From an uncultured Prevotella sp. (GTDB lineage Bacteria > Bacteroidota > Bacteroidia > Bacteroidales > Bacteroidaceae), in NCBI GenBank assembly GCA_905233825.1, contig CAJOFE010000027.1, positions 1-57,044 of the forward strand: a stretch of DNA of 57,044 bases, read 5' to 3'. Position numbers and translations under genes: made by a program. The notes under the pieces are model-generated. The model was not told the origin of the DNA. It saw only the letters and a program-made list of their open reading frames with translations, and did not search any database. Shown here piece by piece: positions 7,355-15,414 of the stretch (position 1 is the stretch's first letter; every line of letters begins with the position of its first letter).

Positions 7355-9283
7355 ATGAGCAAGAGAGTGATTTTTGCGCTATTAGCGCTGATGGTTGTCA
7401 CAGTTGTCTGTGCCAAGAAGACGATTACCTCCGTAAAAGGTTACGTATGCGACGAGGCTGGCCCCTTGTGGGGTGCCACCGTGTGTGAGGTTGACATCGA
7501 TGGAAGTCTCGTCGAGTGGACCACCACCGATGAGAAAGGCAACTTCTCCATGAAGGTGAAAAACCCCGAAGACCGCCTTCGTATCAGTTACATCGGTATG
7601 AAGACCGTCGAAGTGCCCATCTACAAGAAAAAAAACAAGATCAAGATGGAACCGGTATTAAGCAACGATCAGGATTTTCTGAAAATGCTGAGAAGGTCCC
7701 GACAATGCACGCTGTGTGAAGATACACAGGCCCATGAGGCGCACATCTCAGGCACCGTTACCGACGCTTCGGGGCCCCTCACGATGTGTATTGTGTTGGA
7801 GATCGACAGTGCCAACCGCATCGTGTCGAATGCTCTGACCGATTCCAACGGAAACTTCGCCATGAAAGTGAAGAACACCGATAATAGGCTGAGAATAACA
7901 TATGTGGGCTATCGCACAGTGATAATGCCCATCGGAACAAGGACGAAGTTCGACGTGAAGCTGCAGGACGCCACACAGATCAAAGAGGTACGCGTTCAAG
8001 CCAAGCGTGAGCCCGATCAGGACGGTCTGCCCATTCCCAAGCGGGAAATCAATGGGTCGGAGATACCCTCAATCAATATGTCTGAATTCGAGGCGATCGA
8101 AATAGAGGTGGATGAAGAGGGTGTGCTTAACGAGGACAACCCGCGTCGTTCGCTCCCACTTTCTGACGAAGAGCAGGCCCTGGTCACGCCGGTCAACGAC
8201 CTCGGTTTCAACATGTTCCGCAAGGTCGGCACCAAGAAGAGCATCCTTTTGTCGCCCTTAGGCATGACCTACGCCCTCGGACTGATCAACAACGGGGCAG
8301 GCGGCGACACCCGAAAGCAGATCAGCACGTTGCTGGGCTGCAACGACGCAGCGGTCCCCCTCGTCAACAACTTCTGCCGCAAGATGCTCACCGAGGCCCC
8401 GCAGCTCGACAAGCTGACCAAGATGGAAATCAACAACAACTTCTTCTCGAAAGAAGGCTACACGCCCAAGTCAGCCTTCACGCGCGTGGCCAGAGACGAT
8501 TATCAAGCCATCCTCAGCAGTGTGGACTTCAGCAGCCAGAAGTCGGTCGACGAGATCAATCAGCAGGTCAGCCGGCAGTCAAACGGGATGATACCCCAGG
8601 TGCTCGACAAGCCCAGTTTAGACCCCACGATGGGCTTTGCCTTCGTGAACGTCATCTATTTCAAGAGCGTCTGGACGGATAAGTTCCGCAAGAGCCTCAC
8701 AATGGACGAGGTGTTCAAGGGTGAGGACGGACGGGAGACGATGGTGCCCATGATGACGCAGGCTCGCAAGCTCCTCTATACCGAGAACGACCTCTGTCAG
8801 ACCCTTCGTCTGCCATATAGCAACGGGGCCTTTCAGATGATCGTCCTGTTGCCGAAGGAAGGTAAGACCGTCAGTGAGGTGGCCCAGTCACTTTCGGCCG
8901 ACAGTTGGGAGAAGATGGACGAAGAGATGAAAAGAGTGTATGTCGATGTGAAGCTGCCCCGCTTTGAGACGTCATCCGACGAGGACCTCACCGGCACCAT
9001 GAAAGCACTCGGCATGCCCGGCGCATTCAGTATAAAGGCGAACTTCTCCAACCTCTTCGACATGGCTACCTACATCGGTATGATCAGGCAAATGGGCCGC
9101 ATCAAGGTCGACGAGACAGGCACCGAGGCAACCGTTGCCACGCTCTTGCAGGGGCGAATTGCAGGGCTCGACATCGTGCCGCCCGAACCGGTCCGCTTCC
9201 ACGCCACCCATCCCTTCCTCTACTTCATCAGGGAGTGGTCCACGGGTACCATCTTCTTCATCGGACAGTATATGGGTACATGA
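7355..9283 (+). CDS. Secreted serpin with two N-terminal carboxypeptidase-regulatory-like domains
   Basis: 642 aa from the ATG at 7355; the frame is open from 7268, but the signal peptide MSKRVIFALLALMVVTVVCA fixes the start. Residues about 27-103 and 130-205 are two copies of a CarboxypepD_reg-like beta-sandwich (VKGYVCDEAGPLWGATV / ISGTVTDASGPLTMCIV, each with a 'GNF.MKVKN...LRI.Y.G' half). After an acidic linker, residues about 279-642 are a complete serpin fold. The hinge of the reactive-centre loop is E587-T-G-T-E-A-T-V-A-T, close to the inhibitory consensus. Counting 17 residues from Glu587 puts P1-P1' at Ala603-Gly604, with Arg601 as an alternative. The end HPFLYFIRE is diagnostic. Inhibition of a serine or cysteine protease is therefore plausible; the target is unknown. 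Last gene of the ECF sigma operon. Confidence 0.85.
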   Translation: MSKRVIFALLALMVVTVVCAKKTITSVKGYVCDEAGPLWGATVCEVDIDGSLVEWTTTDEKGNFSMKVKNPEDRLRISYIGMKTVEVPIYKKKNKIKMEPVLSNDQDFLKMLRRSRQCTLCEDTQAHEAHISGTVTDASGPLTMCIVLEIDSANRIVSNALTDSNGNFAMKVKNTDNRLRITYVGYRTVIMPIGTRTKFDVKLQDATQIKEVRVQAKREPDQDGLPIPKREINGSEIPSINMSEFEAIEIEVDEEGVLNEDNPRRSLPLSDEEQALVTPVNDLGFNMFRKVGTKKSILLSPLGMTYALGLINNGAGGDTRKQISTLLGCNDAAVPLVNNFCRKMLTEAPQLDKLTKMEINNNFFSKEGYTPKSAFTRVARDDYQAILSSVDFSSQKSVDEINQQVSRQSNGMIPQVLDKPSLDPTMGFAFVNVIYFKSVWTDKFRKSLTMDEVFKGEDGRETMVPMMTQARKLLYTENDLCQTLRLPYSNGAFQMIVLLPKEGKTVSEVAQSLSADSWEKMDEEMKRVYVDVKLPRFETSSDEDLTGTMKALGMPGAFSIKANFSNLFDMATYIGMIRQMGRIKVDETGTEATVATLLQGRIAGLDIVPPEPVRFHATHPFLYFIREWSTGTIFFIGQYMGT

Positions 9284-9328
9284 GATTCTCCTCGGAAGGC
9301 GAGGCCAGGATGCCTGAGTTGCATAAAA

Positions 9329-9465
9329 GCCGAAAAAGGTGGCTTCTTTTGGGTAAAAAGATGCCTTCTTTTGCCCCAAAAGGTGCCTTCTTTTAGCCGA
9401 AAAGGTGCCTCCTTTATCCCATTTTGGAGGCTTCAATAATCATTTTGGAGCGTCCAAAAAAGATT
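9329..9465. repeat. Tandem degenerate 21-22-bp repeat array, locus 1
   Basis: Six units at 22, 22, 22, 22 and 21-bp spacing. The first four share a GGTGCCTTCTTTT-like core (around 9339, 9361, 9383, 9405); the last two are GGAGGCTTCAA and GGAGCGTCCAAAA. The array fills the gap between the convergent serpin and SulP genes (9284-9492). AT tracts recur in each unit. There is no reading frame conserved through the array, because 22 is not a multiple of three. Confidence 0.7.
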
Positions 9466-9492
9466 ATATCTGTGACATCCCGTTTAACGGGG

Positions 9493-11184
9493 TTACTCGG
9501 TGAGCTTTCTGGCTCTTGCCAAAGCGAGGTCGATATGGTTGCAGATGTTCTCTGCTCCAAGCAGTTTTTGGAAGCCGTTGCGTGTGAGTACGGCTTCCAC
9601 TTTTTCATTGACGCCTGAAAGGACGACGGTGATGCCTTCTTTCTGACTCATGCGGCACATGTTTTCCAAATTGTGCAGGCCTGTGGAATCGATGAAGGGC
9701 ACCTTACGCATGCGGATGATGCGCACCTTGGGATGTCCGCCATAGCGGGCCATGAGGTCTTCGAAGCGGTTGCCGGCGCCAAAGAAGTAGGGACCGTTGA
9801 TTTCATATACCTCTACAGCCTCGGGAATGGTGAGGTGCTCCAGGTTGCCGGCCTCCATGTCGGCATCTTCGTTCAGGTCAATCTCGTCATAGACAGCACG
9901 CACATCGGTGGTCTCGCTCATACGGCGCATGAAGAGCAGGCAGGCGCAGATGAGGCCTACCTCAATAGCAACGGTGAGGTCGAAGATGATAGTCAGCAGG
10001 AATGTGGTTACCAGTACGGTGATGTCGCTCTTGGGATTTCGCAGCAAGGCACGGAACGAACGCCAGCCACTCATGCCATAGCTTACCACTACCAGCACGC
10101 CAGCCAGACAAGCCATGGGGATGTACTGGGCCAACGGCATGAGGAAGAGGAAGATGAGCAGCAGCACCACAGCGTGGATGATGCCGGCTATAGGGGTGCG
10201 GCCTCCGTTGTTGATGTTGGTCATGGTGCGGGCGATGGCTCCCGTAGCAGGGATGCCGCCGAAGATGGGCGACACAATGTTGGCGATACCCTGACCCACC
10301 AGTTCGGTGTTAGAGTTATGATGGTCGCCAATGACACCATCGGCCACCGTTGCCGAGAGCAGGCTCTCGATGGCTCCTAAGACAGCGATGGTCATGGCTG
10401 GAGGCACCAGTTCCTTAATGCCCTCCCACGACAGTACAGGCATGGTGGCCTGGGGCAGTTGTGAAGAGATGCTGAAGCGGTCGCCAATGGTCTCGATGCT
10501 CATGATGCCTGCATACTCTTTTAGCAGCAACGCTATGATTGTCATCAGTATAATGGCCACCAGTGAGCCGGGAATTTTTTTTAGTGGTGAGCGGCTTGTG
10601 AGCAAGGGCCAGGCACCTATGAGTGCTACGCTGGCGATGCCCACTACGGCGCTCCACGCGTCAATGCTCCCCAAGTTCTGGAAGTAGGCTATCCATTTCT
10701 CAATGAAGTCACTCGGCACGTCGGTCATCTGCATGCCTAAGAGGTCTTTCACCTGCGTGGTGAAGATGGTCACGGCAATGCCGCTGGTGAAGCCCACGAT
10801 AATGGGGTAGGGGATGTATTTGATGATAGTGCCTAAGCGCAGCAGGCCGAAGCCGATGAGGAACACACCCGCCATGAGTGTAGCGATGGTCAGTCCCTCC
10901 ATACCGTATTGGTTGATGATGCCTGCCACGATGACGATGAAGGCTCCCGTGGGACCGCCAATCTGTACTTTACTGCCGCCAAAAGCACTAATGGCCAGTC
11001 CGGCCACGATGGCGGTGATAATACCCTTTTCGGGACTGACGCCACTGGCAATACCGAAAGCGATGGCCAGAGGCAGGGCTACGATGCCCACAATAATGCC
11101 GGCCATGAGGTCGGCCATAAACGTCTGTTTGTTGTAATTCTTAATGGCCGATACCATCTTCGGCCTGAAGTCTAAAGTTCTCAT
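9493..11184 (-). CDS. SulP/SLC26-family anion transporter with STAS domain
   Basis: 563 aa inner-membrane protein. Residues about 20-425 contain the membrane domain with 10-14 helices, including the family signature around GGSKVQIGGPTGAFIVIVAG and FGGIPATGAIARTMTN. The C-terminal 130 residues are a STAS domain, with the conserved FIDSTGLHNLENM segment (in related proteins the DSTG Ser is a regulatory position). The family carries sulfate, bicarbonate or dicarboxylates; the sequence does not decide which. No sulfate-assimilation gene or carbonic anhydrase is adjacent. Monocistronic, convergent with the serpin gene, with a -7 box at 11290-11297 and therefore a leader of about 100 nt. Confidence 0.85.
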   Translation of the reverse strand: MRTLDFRPKMVSAIKNYNKQTFMADLMAGIIVGIVALPLAIAFGIASGVSPEKGIITAIVAGLAISAFGGSKVQIGGPTGAFIVIVAGIINQYGMEGLTIATLMAGVFLIGFGLLRLGTIIKYIPYPIIVGFTSGIAVTIFTTQVKDLLGMQMTDVPSDFIEKWIAYFQNLGSIDAWSAVVGIASVALIGAWPLLTSRSPLKKIPGSLVAIILMTIIALLLKEYAGIMSIETIGDRFSISSQLPQATMPVLSWEGIKELVPPAMTIAVLGAIESLLSATVADGVIGDHHNSNTELVGQGIANIVSPIFGGIPATGAIARTMTNINNGGRTPIAGIIHAVVLLLIFLFLMPLAQYIPMACLAGVLVVVSYGMSGWRSFRALLRNPKSDITVLVTTFLLTIIFDLTVAIEVGLICACLLFMRRMSETTDVRAVYDEIDLNEDADMEAGNLEHLTIPEAVEVYEINGPYFFGAGNRFEDLMARYGGHPKVRIIRMRKVPFIDSTGLHNLENMCRMSQKEGITVVLSGVNEKVEAVLTRNGFQKLLGAENICNHIDLALARARKLTE

Positions 11185-11289
11185 TACTTATCTTTACCTA
11201 TTGAATTTGTTGCATGGACGGTGCAAACCGAGTGCAGAAAGCTCGCTCTCTATGTCGAGGTGCAGCCCGTGTTCGCACGTTTCTGTGTG

Positions 11290-11297
11290 CAAAGGTA
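11290..11297 (-). promoter_or_regulatory. Probable -7 promoter box of the SulP gene
   Basis: TACCTTTG on the minus strand. At the -33 position (20-bp spacing) there is ATTG, a partial match. Confidence 0.5.
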
Positions 11298-11391
11298 TTT
11301 AATTGTTTGCGCACACACAATGAAAATGAATAAAAAATGCAATATCTTGCTATTTATTTGATTTATTGCAAGAAATTGCTTATCGGCACAA

Positions 11392-11454
11392 CGCTCCAAA
11401 ACGGAAAAAGGAGCGTCCAAAATGATTTTTGGACGCTCCTCGTTTCATTTAGCA
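11392..11454. repeat. Tandem degenerate 21-bp repeat array, locus 2
   Basis: Three 21-bp units begin at 11392, 11413 and 11434: CGCTCCAAAACGG..., GCGTCCAAAATGA..., CGCTCCTCGTTTC.... The third unit is close to a unit of the array at 56813-56917 when that one is read on the minus strand (about 17 of 21 positions). The array lies directly 3' of mscL. Confidence 0.65.
11405..11439 (-). terminator. Rho-independent-type terminator of mscL
   Basis: Read on the minus strand, GGAGCGTCCAAAA and its complement form a 13-bp stem (11439-11427 with 11422-11410) around a 4-nt loop, followed by a T-run (11409-11405). It starts 26 bp past the mscL stop and is built from units of the 21-bp array. Confidence 0.7.
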
Positions 11455-11464
11455 CGGCGCTTTT

Positions 11465-11893
11465 TTACTTCTTCAGCAGGTCGCGGATCTCGGTGAGCAG
11501 CTCTTCCTGCGTGGGACCCTTGGGTGCCTCGGGCTCGGGAGCGGGCTCTTCCTTTTTCTTGCTGAGCTTGTTCATGCCCTTGATCATCATGAAGATACAG
11601 AAAGCGACGATGAGGAAATCGACCACGTGCTGGATGAACGAGCCATAGGCGAAGACGGAACCCATGCCCTTGGCATCGGCCAATGGTGTGCCAGCAGGAA
11701 TGCCGTCGCTGAGGGCGACATAAAGGTTGGTGAAGTCGGCATTACCCAATGCCTTGCCTACCAACGGCATGATGATGTCATCGACAAGCGAGCTGACAAT
11801 CTTTCCAAACGCACCGCCGATGATGACACCGACGGCCATGTCCATTACGTTGCCCTTCATGGCAAACTCCTTGAATTCTTTAATAAATCCCAT
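11465..11893 (-). CDS. mscL: Large-conductance mechanosensitive channel MscL
   Basis: 142 aa, normal for the family. The N-terminus [33 protein letters not shown] carries the amphipathic helix and the first, pore-lining membrane helix; the second helix is at about residues 75-103 ([23 protein letters not shown]). A charged Pro/Glu linker and a C-terminal bundle helix ([15 protein letters not shown]) complete the family layout. It opens under membrane tension to release solutes during hypo-osmotic shock. Monocistronic, with its own terminator, and divergent from the GAPDH gene. Confidence 0.95.
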   Translation of the reverse strand: MGFIKEFKEFAMKGNVMDMAVGVIIGGAFGKIVSSLVDDIIMPLVGKALGNADFTNLYVALSDGIPAGTPLADAKGMGSVFAYGSFIQHVVDFLIVAFCIFMMIKGMNKLSKKKEEPAPEPEAPKGPTQEELLTEIRDLLKK

Positions 11894-12050
11894 AGTTGTT
11901 GAAGTTTAATGTTTGAAGTTAAAAATTTTAATGTTTAATGTTTATGTTTTGCTAACTTTATGTTGCAATATGCTCTTACGATTCTTGACCTATCTCAGTT
12001 TTCTCTGACCTCTTTTCACTTTTCACTTTAATTAAGACAGAAATTTGATG

Positions 12051-12078
12051 CAAATATAGGAATTTTTTCGTAACTTTG
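12051..12078. promoter_or_regulatory. Divergent -7 boxes between mscL and the GAPDH gene
   Basis: TATATTTG on the minus strand (12058-12051) faces mscL and TAACTTTG on the plus strand (12071-12078) faces the GAPDH gene. Neither has a clear TTTG at the ideal -33 distance. The GAPDH leader would be about 78 nt and the mscL leader about 150 nt. Confidence 0.45.
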
Positions 12079-12162
12079 TGCCCGAAAACGGAAAAAAATG
12101 CATCGAAGGGTGCAAAAAAGTGATTTTTTTAGTTTTAAACTCATTAAATAACAAAACAAACA

Positions 12163-13188
12163 ATGACAAAAGTTGCAATTAACGGCTTTGGCCGTATCGG
12201 TCGCCTCGCATTCCGTCAGATGTTCGAGGCCGAGGGTTATGAAGTAGTGGCTATCAACGACCTGACCAGCCCGAAGATGCTGGCTCACCTGCTGAAGTAT
12301 GACACCGCTCAGGGTGGTTTCTGTGGCAAGTTCGGTGAGGGCAAGCACACTGTGGATTGCACCGACAACTCTATCATCGTCGATGGTAAGGAGATTACTA
12401 TCTATGCTATTCCTAACGCTGCTGAGCTGCCTTGGGGCGAGCTGGGCGTTGACGTCGTTCTGGAGTGCACAGGTTTCTACACTTCTAAGGAGAAGGCTTC
12501 TGCTCACATCCAGGCTGGTGCCAAGAAGGTTGTGATTTCTGCTCCTGCCGGCAACGACCTGCCCACCATCGTTTACAATGTAAACCACAAGACTCTGACT
12601 CCCGCTGACACCGTGATCAGCGCTGCTTCTTGCACCACCAACTGTCTGGCTCCTATGACCAAGGCTCTGAACGACTTCGCTCCCATCCAGAGCGGTATCA
12701 TGACCACTGTTCACGCTTACACAGGCGATCAGATGATTCTCGACGGTCCTCAGCGCAAGGGTGATGTTCAGCGCGCTCGTGCTGGTGCTCAGAACATCGT
12801 TCCTAACTCAACTGGTGCTGCCAAGGCTATTGGTCTCGTTATTCCCGAGCTGAACGGTAAGCTGATCGGTGCTGCACAGCGCGTTCCGACTCCCACTGGT
12901 TCTACCACTATCCTGCACGCTGTCGTGAAGGGTGAGGTTACCGTTGAGGGTATCAACGCTGCCATGAAGGCTGCTACCAACGAGAGCTTCGGTTACACTG
13001 AGGAGAAGCTTGTTTCAAGCGACATTATCGGTATGAAGTTCGGTTCGCTGTTCGATGCTAACCAGACCATGGTCAGCAAGATTGGTGACGGCAACTCTCT
13101 CGTACAGGTTGTTGCTTGGTACGACAACGAGAACAGCTACACCAGCCAGATGGTTCGCACCATCAAGTACCTCGCTGAGCTGAAATAA
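12163..13188 (+). CDS. gapA: Glyceraldehyde-3-phosphate dehydrogenase, type I
   Basis: 341 aa, full length. The N-terminal Rossmann motif NGFGRIGR (residues 7-14) binds NAD(P). The catalytic motif [12 protein letters not shown] places the active-site Cys at 157. The C-terminal [13 protein letters not shown] is typical. It catalyses oxidative phosphorylation of glyceraldehyde 3-phosphate to 1,3-bisphosphoglycerate in glycolysis, in the cytoplasm. Codons are strongly biased (many GCT, GGT, CGT, AAG, AAC), as expected of a highly expressed gene and unlike its neighbours. Single-gene unit with a strong terminator at 13231-13260. Confidence 0.97.
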   Translation: MTKVAINGFGRIGRLAFRQMFEAEGYEVVAINDLTSPKMLAHLLKYDTAQGGFCGKFGEGKHTVDCTDNSIIVDGKEITIYAIPNAAELPWGELGVDVVLECTGFYTSKEKASAHIQAGAKKVVISAPAGNDLPTIVYNVNHKTLTPADTVISAASCTTNCLAPMTKALNDFAPIQSGIMTTVHAYTGDQMILDGPQRKGDVQRARAGAQNIVPNSTGAAKAIGLVIPELNGKLIGAAQRVPTPTGSTTILHAVVKGEVTVEGINAAMKAATNESFGYTEEKLVSSDIIGMKFGSLFDANQTMVSKIGDGNSLVQVVAWYDNENSYTSQMVRTIKYLAELK

Positions 13189-13230
13189 TACGGCTTTTAG
13201 CTGTTGGCTATTAGCTTTTAGTAAAAAAAT

Positions 13231-13260
13231 GCCGTCCGTTTTTGTCGGACGGCTTTTTTT
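13231..13260 (+). terminator. Rho-independent terminator of the GAPDH gene
   Basis: GCCGTCCG (13231-13238) and CGGACGGC (13246-13253) form an 8-bp stem with a 7-nt loop followed by seven T residues. Confidence 0.85.
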
Positions 13261-13272
13261 ATACCTTTTTAT

Positions 13273-13303
13273 TTTGCATTTCGCTCACTTATTCGTACCT
13301 TTG
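13273..13303 (+). promoter_or_regulatory. Bacteroidota-type promoter of the purine-scavenging operon
   Basis: TTTG (13273-13276), 19 bp, TACCTTTG (13296-13303), 32 bp before the start codon of the permease. Exact consensus. Confidence 0.75.
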
Positions 13304-13335
13304 CAGAATATTTGTTACATTAAATAAGTAATGTT

Positions 13336-14646
13336 ATGAAGAAGCTGCTGATGTGTCTGGGATTCGACCCGGCGAAGCATAGCGTGAAGACGGAGTTGTT
13401 GGCAGGTTTTACGACGTTCCTAACGATGTCGTACATTCTGGCTGTAAACCCGCAGGTCTTAGGTGAGGCGGGCATGGACAAGGGGGCGTTGTTCTCGGCG
13501 ACAGTCATTTCAGCTGCCATAGCCACGTTGGTTATGGCGTTCTATGCGAAGATGCCGTTTGCGTTGGCATCGGGTATGGGCCTTAATGCTTTCTTTGCCT
13601 ATACGTTGGTAATCACGATGGGCTACACGTGGCAGGAGGCGCTGGCGGCGGTGATGTTTGAAGGTGTCATCTTTATCTTCCTGACCGTTATGCATGTCCG
13701 TGAGGCGCTGGTGAATGCCATTCCTAAGAACTTACGATATAGCATATCTGTGGGTATAGGCCTGTTTATAGCCTATATCGGACTGAAAAACGGGCGTATT
13801 ATCGTGGGAGACGAAACCAATATAACCGCTCAGGGATCATGGACGGCAGTTTCGCTGCTTGCCATTGGCGGTGTGTTGTTGGGTGCAGTACTTATGGCTA
13901 GGAAAGTGCGTGGTGCATTATTCTATGCTATTATTGTCATGACTGCTGTGGGCATTCCCCTTGGCGTGACGGAGATTCCCGAGGGCTTCTCGTTAGTGAG
14001 TCTGCCCTCGTCGATTGATCCTATTGCTTTCCGCATGGACTTCGGGCGTTTCTTGGCGTTCGACATGAACTATTATATAGTGGTGTTTACATTATTGTTC
14101 ATGGACCTTTTCGACACGCTGGGCACACTCATCGGAGCAGCTACCAGTGCAGGAATGGCCGATCCGAAAACGGGTCACATACATGGTTTGAACAAAGCGT
14201 TAATGGCCGATGCCGTTGGTACGACAGTGGGTGCTTTTTGTGGCACTTCGATAGTGACCACCTACGTGGAGAGTACGACGGGCATCGCTGCTGGTGGACG
14301 CACGGGCCTCACTTCATTTACGGTGGCAATGTTGTTCCTCGTGGCAATGTTCTTCTCGCCGCTGTTCCTTATCATTCCCTCGGCAGCTACTACAAGTGCA
14401 CTGGTGCTGGTAGGCGTGCTGATGGTGGGAACCATAGCAAGAATTGACTTCGGAGATTTGACAGAGGCGTTCCCTTGTTTCGTCACGATGGTGATGATTC
14501 CTTTCTCTGGAAGCATCTCCGACGGCATCGTGCTGGGCTTGTTGAGCTATGTCTTAGTGAAGATATGTACAGGTCGCTATAAGGAACTATCGGTGGCGAT
14601 GTATGTGGTAGCCTTCTTCTTCGTGCTGAAATATGTATTTAATTAG
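13336..14646 (+). CDS. NCS2-family purine (guanine/hypoxanthine/adenine) permease
   Basis: 436 aa inner-membrane protein with about 12 helices. The start (FGFDPAKHSVKTELLAGFTTFLTMSYILAVNPQ-like) and the internal ASGMGLNAFFAYTLV and FMDLFDTLGTLIGAA segments are characteristic of the AzgA/PbuG branch of NCS2, which imports adenine, guanine or hypoxanthine with protons. First gene of an operon that continues with an outer-membrane DUF5020 protein, a periplasmic 5'-nucleotidase and a membrane-bound AraC regulator. That context supports purine salvage. Exact substrate not determinable. Confidence 0.88.
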   Translation: MKKLLMCLGFDPAKHSVKTELLAGFTTFLTMSYILAVNPQVLGEAGMDKGALFSATVISAAIATLVMAFYAKMPFALASGMGLNAFFAYTLVITMGYTWQEALAAVMFEGVIFIFLTVMHVREALVNAIPKNLRYSISVGIGLFIAYIGLKNGRIIVGDETNITAQGSWTAVSLLAIGGVLLGAVLMARKVRGALFYAIIVMTAVGIPLGVTEIPEGFSLVSLPSSIDPIAFRMDFGRFLAFDMNYYIVVFTLLFMDLFDTLGTLIGAATSAGMADPKTGHIHGLNKALMADAVGTTVGAFCGTSIVTTYVESTTGIAAGGRTGLTSFTVAMLFLVAMFFSPLFLIIPSAATTSALVLVGVLMVGTIARIDFGDLTEAFPCFVTMVMIPFSGSISDGIVLGLLSYVLVKICTGRYKELSVAMYVVAFFFVLKYVFN

Positions 14647-14672
14647 GAGTTTATAGTTAGAAGTTAAGAGTT

Positions 14673-15380
14673 ATGATGAAAAAGATTCTTTCCGTTGTAC
14701 TGATGGCAGTAGCTGCTTTTACAGCAGAGGCGCAGAACGTGCAGTTGCATTATGATCTGGGTCGGAATATCTATCCTGATGAGGAGGCTGGACGGCAGAA
14801 GGTGACAATGACCTTGGAGCAGTTCAGAATTGACGAGTGGGGATCATGGTTCTACTTCGTAGATGTGGACGTTAGTCGTAAGTTCACGGAAAGCGCCTAT
14901 ACGGAGGTGTCCCGTGAGTTCAACTTGGTGTCAGGATCACCTTATGCAGTCCATGTGGAGTATGACGGCGGACTGAACAAGGGTGGCAGTTTTCAGCAGG
15001 CGGCTCTTGCGGGTTTTGCTTGGAATGGGTACATCCCCAGTTCTTCCACAACTTACTCCTTGCAGCTCTTATATAAAAGGTATTTCAAAAGCTACAACTA
15101 TACGTCGGCTTATCACAGCATGCAACTGACAGGTGTGTGGAATATGCCGTTTGCTGGTGGGAAATGTGCGTTCTCTGGATTTGTTGATTTCTGGCGCGGT
15201 GAAAAGGCCAATCATCATGGCCAGTTGGTATTCCTCACAGAGCCGCAACTATGGTACAATGTCACTAAGCACTTGAGTATAGGCACGGAGTGGGAAATAA
15301 GCGATAACTTCGTCTATAATCAGTACAACGATAAAACCTTTTTCGTCAATCCCACGATGGCCTTGAAGTGGAATTTTTGA
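14673..15380 (+). CDS. DUF5020 outer-membrane beta-barrel protein, possible nucleoside channel
   Basis: 235 aa with a signal peptide (MMKKILSVVLMAVAAFTAEAQ). The mature part has alternating aromatic beta-strand patterns (WGSWFYFVDVDVSRKF, YSLQLLYKRYF, HLSIGTEWEIS) and ends in a C-terminal Phe (TMALKWNF), typical of outer-membrane barrels. It fits the DUF5020 family, which I recall as related to the Tsx nucleoside channel. The gene lies between a purine permease and a 5'-nucleotidase (27 and 34 bp gaps), so passage of nucleosides across the outer membrane is a reasonable inference. The start at 14673 or 14676 cannot be separated. Confidence 0.7.
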   Translation: MMKKILSVVLMAVAAFTAEAQNVQLHYDLGRNIYPDEEAGRQKVTMTLEQFRIDEWGSWFYFVDVDVSRKFTESAYTEVSREFNLVSGSPYAVHVEYDGGLNKGGSFQQAALAGFAWNGYIPSSSTTYSLQLLYKRYFKSYNYTSAYHSMQLTGVWNMPFAGGKCAFSGFVDFWRGEKANHHGQLVFLTEPQLWYNVTKHLSIGTEWEISDNFVYNQYNDKTFFVNPTMALKWNF

Positions 15381-15414
15381 GGAGTAAGAGAGTAGGGGAG
15401 TAAAGTAGAATGCT

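Noticed and set aside
9673..10380. A 235-codon plus-strand frame across the SulP gene, and similar frames over susC, lacZ, the sensors and dnaX
   Set aside because: All are antisense to genes with clear family motifs, and none has a promoter, leader or homologous product that I can recognise.
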